Of a stretch of DNA of 64,000 nt, positions 57,982-64,000 are shown piece after piece (position 1 is the stretch's first letter; each line of letters opens with the position of its first letter). Made by a program: the position numbers and the translations under genes. Source of the stretch: Chlamydomonas reinhardtii (lineage: Eukaryota; Chlorophyta; Chlorophyceae; Chlamydomonadales; Chlamydomonadaceae); assembly GCF_000002595.2 (NCBI RefSeq), contig NC_057009.1, positions 7,403,335 through 7,467,334 on the forward strand, read 5' to 3'. The notes under the pieces are model-generated. The model made no database searches. It had not been told where the DNA came from and saw nothing but the letters and a program-made list of their open reading frames with translations.

Positions 57982-58629
57982 GCACAACAGGGAGAAGCGC
58001 AGCACGTGTATGCAGGTTTCAGAACACAACGCACCTATAGGCAAGCTCCTGGCATGCAATACCCAAACACCCCAGACCCCCAAACCTCACTCTAGTCATT
58101 GCAGCCTGTGACCACGGCTAGCGGCAGCGGGATGGTCCCGCAGTTGCCAACCCACTGTGCCGTTCCCTTCGAAGCCGAATGACGTACACGCTCAACTGCC
58201 AATGAGCAATCCCAGGGGCCAAGGCCCTGGCCTGCGGTCACACCTGGGCGCGCAATTGGTGCGCCAATCCGAGCAACTAACAATCAATCAACAACTCACT
58301 GCTGGCTGCCGTGCTCCCGGAGCTCGGCCCCGCCGCCGCGCCTGCATGGCAGGAGCACATGCATGCGGGTTGGTCAATGCACGCCAGAAGTAAGCAGAGG
58401 CGGTGGTTGCGCAAACATGTAGGGTGTGTGTCGAAATGCGCGCACTAGGCGGTGTGATACGCACATGTGAGCCGTGTCCCTTTGTTCAAGGCAAACCGTA
58501 CATGACACCTATGTACGCGATGCCGCCGCACCTCTGCCTGCTGCTGCAACTCCACCTGGGCACAGGGCAGAAGGGAATGAACTGGCTACAGGATGCGCAG
58601 CCACAGAAATGCCCGATCCAGCAGGGGTG
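57982..58629. other. Intergenic region without recognisable gene
   Basis: Probable upstream region of the small minus-strand frame. No motif, tRNA or repeat module identified. Confidence 0.4.
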
Positions 58630-59157
58630 GGGGGTAGGAACAATTGTTTTGACCCCATGCCACATAACCTCCCGGACCGCCTGGCCGACCAACCAACCGA
58701 CCCCCCCTGCCGTACGAACCCCCCAAAAGCCCTCAGAAGTCCTTGTTTTCGTCAGGTTGGTCCGGGGGGGGGTTGTAGATACCAGCCCAAAGTAAACCGA
58801 ACCCAATGCAACAGAGGTCCCCCCGGGGGGGGGGGGGTAGAATCTCTTGAGACAGACCACATGCTGCAAATTGATAGAGCGTAACGAGAAACTTCAAAAT
58901 CAAAAATGGGTATCTGGGTCCAAAGTTATGAATGCGACATTATAAGAAGGGACAGTCCGACCAAGCAAGGGTGCCCACACTGCCCAGCACCCGTGCCAGC
59001 ACCCAGGTCAGGAGGGAACCATCTCCGGCCAGAAGGGAAACCGCCCTCCCCCACCTGGCTGCCGACCTTCACCAACGTTATGGCCCCTCAAAATTGTCCG
59101 TTGGTCGGTCAGGGGGTCCCTCAAGGTTTTGCACAGGTTCGTGCCGGTTTTGTTCCT
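58630..59157. mobile_element. Candidate non-autonomous element with related inverted ends
   Basis: The left end (from 58630) reads GGTAGGAACAA...GACCCCATGCCACATAACCT...GACC-rich. The right end, on the minus strand from 59157, reads GCTAGGAACAAAACCGG...CCTGTGCAAAACCTTGAGG...GACCGACC. The two ends thus carry similar TAGGAACAA...ACCT...GACCGACC sequences in inverted orientation about 530 bp apart, like imperfect terminal inverted repeats. Matching parts occur at 26666-26800 and 27060-27365. No coding capacity is visible. The element class is unknown and target-site duplications were not established. Confidence 0.5.
58776..58815 (+). repeat. Dispersed repeat module R3, copy 2
   Basis: TTGTAGATACCAGCCCAAAG followed by TAAACCGAACCCAATGCAA matches 61815-61860 and, more weakly, 17057-17100. 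It lies inside the candidate mobile element. Confidence 0.7.
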
Positions 59158-59245
59158 AGCCCTTCTGTCCTGCAGCGCGCACTGCAATGGGCGCAGTGCA
59201 ACGATGTGTGCATAGGTATAACCCTGACTCAGAACGCATAGTTTG
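58838..59245 (-). repeat. Dispersed repeat module F, copy 2 (inverted)
   Basis: The reverse complement contains CTGCAGGACAGAAGGGCTAGG, GAACCTGTGCAAAACCTT, TTTGAGGGGCCATAAC and GGTCTGTCTCAAGAGATTC, the same order as 27060-27365. Confidence 0.7.
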
Positions 59246-59783
59246 GGGAGCGGCGTGTCGGCATGTAGAGATGCATGGGGAGCTGGCTGGGGCCGGCCGG
59301 GTTCGCATGGCTGGGTGAACGTGTCAGCAGCACCACGTTTCGTCTCACCAAGTAACATACTTACTTGTCAGCCCGCGGGTGCAGTGGTGCACTTGTCCAC
59401 ATTTTGGACGGTCACAATGCGATCCCAAGGCGGATGACCTTAAACAGCAGCGATGGAGCTCATCGAGAGCGAGCATGCAGTCGAGAGCTTCCCAAACGCA
59501 CACTTTACTGCCACGGCGGCGTGCTAAGGGAGCTGAAGCTGATGTTGATACGGTGAGCAATAAGATGGCAGCCAGCGGCAGCTATTGAGGTAGGTGCCGC
59601 GCGCGCACAAACAGCATACTCCCCCCCTCCTCGAGGGACGGGCGGGTGCTCCAACATGACCCTTGGCCAAAGCGGCCTGTTCGACCCACGTGTTCGACCC
59701 CCTGGCGAAACTTTGCCCCTCACCCAAACAACTAACGCACACGCGCCGCAAACGTCTTGGCGACCCGTCCCTAGCTCAAGCTT

Positions 59784-59797
59784 GGGGCTTCAGCCCC
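59784..59797. repeat. Perfect GC hairpin palindrome
   Basis: GGGGCTTCAGCCCC is a short inverted repeat with a tiny loop. It is part of a cluster with 59905-59951. Confidence 0.7.
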
Positions 59798-59904
59798 TAT
59801 TACAACACGCTGTGAGGACCCGCAGTTGCAGCCAGCTCTGCCGCGCTCTTCGCCAGGGCCCACGCGTACGTGAACCGCCGCCGCACAATAGAGCTTATGT
59901 TTTT

Positions 59905-59951
59905 GGGCTGAGCCCCCTGAGCGAAGCGATCCAGGGGGGGCGAAGCCCCCC
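59905..59951. repeat. Cluster of GC palindromes
   Basis: GGGCTGAGCCC is followed by GGGGGGCGAAGCCCCCC (59935-59951), each able to fold into a tight hairpin. Such palindromes are abundant in volvocine organelle genomes and occur sporadically in their nuclear DNA. Confidence 0.7.
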
Positions 59952-60035
59952 AGGATTGCCCCTGCGTGCGTGTGTGCCTGTGTCGACAAAAAGTACCATA
60001 CTGGCACAAACCGCGAGTGCCACGTATTATTAATT

Positions 60036-60103
60036 GCAATTACCTATTGTAGAAAAATAGACGGCAGGGAAAACTCGGCCGGAGCGAGAAGCGACCTCGT
60101 GAG
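60036..60103 (+). repeat. Dispersed repeat module R1, copy 2
   Basis: It matches 41447-41512, with GGCAGGGAAAACTCGG and CGGAGCGAGAAG conserved. Confidence 0.75.
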
Positions 60104-60507
60104 TCCATGGACATCTTGACTTTCTTCAGTTCGCGAGTATAGCTCTCGGCCCCTAAATATCTTACATCCATGTATCAAAACATGTCGACGACAAGCGTCT
60201 TGGGGCAAGAATGTCGAAATTGTTTGCAACAGCCAAACCATGCGTCCCCGAGCCTTACATGTGTCGCGGCCCGGGATCCCGCGCCCGAGCCCGGCTAGCC
60301 GTTTGCGGTGCTTGAGTGGGATGTGGGTGAGGTGCATTTGGGATATCATGGACCGTGAAGTGGCGTGGGTAAGGTGGCGTGGCGTGGCGGGGACAGGGCA
60401 TGTCGGTGCCTCGGCACGGCGTTGGCATAGTGGCCAGTCCCGCTGGATGGGCTTGCAAGGGTGCTGTTCATGTCGCCGGTGCCCATCGTCACATCCCCTT
60501 GCGCTAC

Positions 60508-60562
60508 ATGGGGCTCAGCCCATTTTCCAGCTGTACAAAGCTGACACCCCTTGTTATACTCA
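60508..60562 (+). repeat. Dispersed repeat module R2, copy 3 (partial)
   Basis: GGGGCTCAGCCCATTTTCC followed by AGCTGTACAAAGCTGACACC matches the second half of R2 at 27491-27570 and 42089-42163. Confidence 0.7.
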
Positions 60563-61435
60563 GACCAAGTCGCCATGCAATGCCCATGGTGCGTTCTCCA
60601 GGGGCATTTCCTAGTAACGAACATTTTGAGCTGATGGGCTGCGGAGAGTCGGAGCCCATGTAACACACCCACACAATTACACCGCATCGTCTTGCACTCG
60701 GTGCTGTCTCTCTCAGCAAAGTTACCGCCTTCGGCGTCCGTTCGCAAACCTACTCATGCTATGTCCAGGGAGTAGCAAAACAGATATGGGGGATTGCGGG
60801 CCGTACCCGTGCGGATGAGGATTCGGGATCCATCTCCCCACGGCCGGCCCGGCGGCGCCCACCGAACGCCGCCCTTCTAAACCAGGTCTGCCCCGCCGCG
60901 CCTACCTTGCGCCGGGCAGAAACTACCCCCCGGACACGTCCTCTGGCAAACCAGACAAGTCAAACTATAATAGCGTCGCCATCAGTGCCCCCACTGTCAG
61001 CCTTCAACATAACACTGTGGTCAGGAGAACGAGGGGTGGGTGGGCGGGAAACACAAAACTAGCGTGCCGTGCACTAACGAGCCTCTCACTGCCTACTGAC
61101 ACGATTCTACACCAAACGGAACTTAACAAATAGCCCACCGAGGCCACACGCTTACTACCTTCAGCCCTTGCCTAGCGATGGGGTTCGACACGCCTTGACC
61201 CCAGGCCTTCGTCCGCACTTGTCCCCTTCCCCCGCCTCTCACAACCGTGGGCGTCCCTCCTTCCTTAGCCCCGCTTCAAAACTTATTTTACGCTACGTGC
61301 GGGCAAAGCCTTTCTCCGCCTAAAACAGCCCATGTACACCCCGGAAGCTGCGCGCATCGCGGCAGCCGCAGGGCAGCATCCCGCCCACCCTAGGAACTAG
61401 CTCGGTATGCCCGACAGCATACAAGAGGAGCTCAC
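60563..61435. other. Gene-free stretch downstream of an orphan exon
   Basis: If the exon at 61436-61634 belongs to a working gene, its next exons should lie here or lower. I found no acceptor followed by a convincing coding frame. Confidence 0.35.
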
Positions 61436-61634
61436 CTTGCGCGTGGATAATTTGGTCCGCCCTCGCGGGTTTGAGCCCGGCTTGCTGGAGGCCTGTATAG
61501 CTGGCATCCTTCAGGTCATCCAGCGTAGCGTAGCCACCCTCCAATAGCAGGCGCAGGTCTGCGTCGGTGAACCTGCCAGCTCTTGCAGGCCCGAGCAGGC
61601 TCTCCAAAGCCGCCCGCAGGCCGACCAAAGCCAT
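61436..61634 (-). CDS. Orphan first exon with a small helical (SAM/HhH-like) domain
   Basis: ATG at 61634 opens a 66-codon exon ending at a GTGAGC donor (CGCAAG/GTGAGC). It encodes MALVGLRAALESLLG, RFTDADLRLLLEGGYATLDD, LKDASYTGLQQAGLKPARAD and QIIHAQ. The alternating helices with 'G-L-x-x-A-G-L-K' resemble a small helical protein- or DNA-binding domain of the SAM or helix-hairpin-helix kind. The codons look clean. No second exon was found, so it is either the start of a degraded gene or part of a repeat-borne gene. Repeat module R3 lies about 180 bp upstream of the ATG in the element-like flank. The call is tentative. Confidence 0.4.
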
Positions 61635-61814
61635 ATCCTAGGGCCAACCCCAAGTGCGTTACTATACAGGGATTCGCAAAGTCTTTTGGATATTTTGAGT
61701 GCAAAGTAGTTGGGTATGAACAGTCGCGCGCTCCCATCCGGCGGTGCACGATTCGGGCTTTCGCGAAACCGAACGCCCCTCCCCCGCAACGCCCCTCCCC
61801 CTGCTGCTTGGCGG

Positions 61815-61860
61815 AAGGTTGTAAATACCAGCCCAAAATAAACCAAAACCAACGAAAACG
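61815..61860 (+). repeat. Dispersed repeat module R3, copy 3
   Basis: TTGTAAATACCAGCCCAAAA followed by TAAACCAAAACCAACG matches 58776-58815. Confidence 0.7.
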
Positions 61861-63166
61861 GGAGTGCAGGCAGAGGCGTTAGTTGCGAGCGATAATACTT
61901 GTGGGATGTGGGCCGAGGCGTCGCGGAGCGGGGGGGAGGGAAACCCTTCCCCTACACCCTCTCCCTGTGCAGCTCGGAGTGCGGTGGGGAGTGGGGACTG
62001 GGGAGCCCTGTGGCTAATAGCTGGGCTCAAGCTAGCGATGGGTTATCAGATGGCACCGGCTTGCTCCGCCTGGCGCGTCGTCTAGGGACTCACACAGTCC
62101 TATGGACGTGCCGGTCGCGACCACGGAGTACACCCGTGGGCTCGGCCATAGCTTTAACGGGATTATGCAGCTGTTGGGCCGGCATCATCGACGCGGGGGT
62201 AGCGGTTTGCTGCATTCCTCCTTCCCATGTATCTGTGATGGTCTTTACCCTGTTCCCCTCTTGCACTTCCTGCTCTGGCTAGAATGCGAATGGCGAGATT
62301 AACTCTCCCGCAACAAGCTGCCGCACCAGTATGCAAAAAGGCGCCACATGTTATCCACAGGCGGAGCGGGCCGCAGAGCCACCGCGGCAGCCGCTACAAT
62401 ACAATGCCACACATGCTGCCCCACCACGCCACCACATGCCCGCAGCTCCCCCATTTCTCCCTACTTTCGCCAAATTCTCAATCGCAGCCCTACTCCGCGA
62501 GTAGCCCCACCAGCTTGCAAGATGAACGGCATCATGCTAGGACAACCCATCAAACCCAGGAGCATTATTATGCAGTCGTGTGTTAACGGCACTCTGCAGC
62601 TAGCTTCAGTCCCTATCACCATCTTCCTGTTGACTACGCGACCTAGCCACTCCTTCCTGTAATACTGGTTTCTCTCTCTCCCAACACAAATGCACCGTGT
62701 TTACTACGCTATTTGCGCATCCTCGCCTTGAAGCAGCCGTAACGCACACAAAAGATAGAGTAAGGTGCGTCTGTCCCACCCGGCCGCCGCGCCAGCTCAT
62801 ATCTGCCCAGCAAGCGGAGCAAAGCTGCCGCCGCCTGTCCGCCATATCGTACACAAATGCGCTACTACAGCATCTACACTCCCAACGAATGCCGTGGGGG
62901 TGCAGTGCCTTCAAAATGAATATCTCTCCAGCGCATCCACACCCGGCAAAAACACACAGACGCACGTGCATGGTGATGCTACCCGCTCTGCGTTCTGCTG
63001 TCATGGCGCCGTAAGATGCATTTTGACTTGCGTGTCGTTCGCATGCCAGCACTCGGTTGCATGCACTCGCATGCCAGCACTCATTTGTGTGCACACAGTG
63101 CGGTGGCAACAATACAAGCGTGTACACTAGTTCATCAGTTAATCTTGCGCATTACACTCGTGTCAG
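61861..63166. other. Gene-free region
   Basis: About 1.3 kb of moderately AT-rich sequence without motif-bearing frames, tRNA or known modules. Confidence 0.4.
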
Positions 63167-63634
63167 CTAGCTGCATGTCATCCAGGAGACTGCCGCCGCC
63201 ATGGCCACCGCTATAACGTAGTGCATGGCCAGCGGCACCGGATCCGCCCAGAGGCCAGGCGGGCAGCCGCATGCACAAAGATGGCGGCCAGAAGGCCACA
63301 GCCCCCCCTCCGCAATCCACACCAGGCCACACCGCACCCACCGCACCCGGGGCCGCTGCTGCTGTTGCTGCGTGCCCCTGCAGCAGCCATCCAGCTGGCA
63401 CCCTGACTGCTCCAGCAGCAGCCCGCTGAACGCGAACAGGTGCACCTGCAGCGTCGTGTTCATGATGATGCCACACCCCAGCAGCCACCACTGCAACCTA
63501 CCAGTGCGCGGCGCCCCGCCGGTCTTACTCCACCAATGGCATGCATGGCGGCCCGCTGAAGGCATCCAGGAGGATGCTGGCCCGTTCCCTGACCGGCACC
63601 AGGACGACGGCCACCAGGTAGCAAGGGCCGACTC
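63167..63634 (-). CDS. Partial gene for a possible membrane protein (C-terminal exons)
   Basis: Exon-like pieces join in phase. The piece 63534-63634 encodes YLVAVVLVPVRERASILL and ends at a GTGGAG donor. A piece starting near 63500, after GGTTGCAG, encodes WWLLGCGIIMNTTLQVHLF and AFSGLLLEQ. The downstream frame ends in a hydrophobic AMHYVIAVAMAAAVSWMTCS and a stop at 63167. Three hydrophobic segments suggest a multi-pass membrane protein whose N-terminal part lies beyond 63640 or past the window. The family is not recognised and the internal exon edges are unsure. Chance frames in GC-rich DNA remain a real alternative. Confidence 0.25.
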   Translation of the reverse strand, partial: ESALATWWPSSWCRSGNGPASSWMPSAGRHACHWWSKTGGAPRTGRLQWWLLGCGIIMNTTLQVHLFAFSGLLLEQSGCQLDGCCRGTQQQQQRPRVRWVRCGLVWIAEGGLWPSGRHLCACGCPPGLWADPVPLAMHYVIAVAMAAAVSWMTCS

Positions 63635-64000
63635 CTGTTGATTTTTTGGGGGGGCGTGCATTGGGATGTAAGCGCCACCCCTGACAGCAGGCAGACGAGG
63701 ACGCGCATGCATACTGGAGTGCTTGGTGCGTGGCGGGCTGGATGGCATTGGCATCACACCAGTGGTTGGAGGTGGTCGGCAACTATCCACCAACGTGCCG
63801 GCAGCCAACACATGAGCTCTGGTGCCCAATGTCTCATGCATGCCGAAACGTTGGACACCCAACAGGACACACCACCACAAGCCACACCGAGCAAGAACGT
63901 TACGTTCACAGTAGCCAGGCAGTCAACAACCGTGTCCCGATGTTGCCGATTGCACTGCTGTACTGTCCGCATGTCACTTTGCCCCACAATAACCCAGCGC
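63635..64000. other. Window edge, nothing assignable
   Basis: It may hold the intron and upstream exons of the preceding minus-strand fragment. No motif is recognised. Confidence 0.3.

Larger units (their letters stand above)
59246..60035. other. Gene-free region with GC palindromes
   Basis: Apart from the palindromes noted separately, there is no gene or module. Short open frames on both strands look like chance. Confidence 0.4.

Noticed and set aside
1-64000. CRISPR array, rRNA, riboswitch or bacterial-type operon
   Set aside because: No regularly spaced direct repeats with unique spacers were seen, no rRNA core sequences were recognised, and the spliceosomal introns show eukaryotic nuclear DNA.

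Overview
The window looks like nuclear DNA of a volvocine green alga (Chlamydomonas/Gonium/Volvox type). The exons are very GC-rich and the genes are dense in short introns. Donors are mostly GTGAGT- or GTGCGT-like and acceptors GCAG-like. TGTAA motifs lie downstream of several stop codons, CA/GT microsatellites are common, and the proteins carry Ala, Gly and Gln tracts. All gene models are hand-made from splice-site grammar, reading-frame continuity and remembered family motifs. Exon edges are therefore predictions.

Layout. 1-0.6 kb (+): the last exons of an unrecognised gene. 1.9-4.8 kb (-): a ZIP metal transporter. 5.3-9.2 kb (+): a plastid ClpP-family subunit lacking the catalytic His (ClpR6-like). 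10.6-12.5 kb (-): a SOUL haem-binding protein with a signal peptide. 13.2-13.7 kb (+): a Yos1/IER3IP1-like ER-Golgi membrane protein. 15.9-22.0 kb (-): an acyl-ACP/acyl-CoA synthetase of the AAE15/16 type. 22.4-25.6 kb (+): a SET+MYND methyltransferase-like protein. 25.6-29.7 kb: a gene-poor mosaic of dispersed repeats, including a TnpB/Fanzor-like C-terminal exon. 29.8-39.7 kb (+): two tandem paralogues with a VARL/SAND-like domain (RegA/RLS type) and huge low-complexity tails. 39.7-43 kb: more of the same repeat families. 43.0-47.3 kb (-): a large secreted Gly/Gln-rich protein of unknown family. 48.9-53.5 kb (-): an OPR-type organelle RNA-binding protein. 54.1-56.2 kb (+): PIG-L, the GPI-anchor GlcNAc-PI de-N-acetylase. 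57-64 kb: mostly repeats, with one small membrane ORF and two gene fragments.

Four gene pairs are arranged head to head with 0.4-0.7 kb between start codons: ZIP/ClpR6, SOUL/Yos1, AAE/SET-MYND and OPR/PIG-L. This suggests shared promoters. The genes do not form one pathway. Two themes recur: plastid function (ClpR6, probably AAE and OPR) and the secretory pathway (Yos1, PIG-L, the SOUL protein, the Gly-rich secreted protein). The most interesting locus is the VARL-like pair. It shares an intron position, the domain layout, a near-identical 40-nt coding segment and an LDSVLV tail motif. The repeat-rich stretches at 25.6-28, 41.4-42.9 and 58.6-61.9 kb share at least five repeat modules and look like parts of one mobile-element family.
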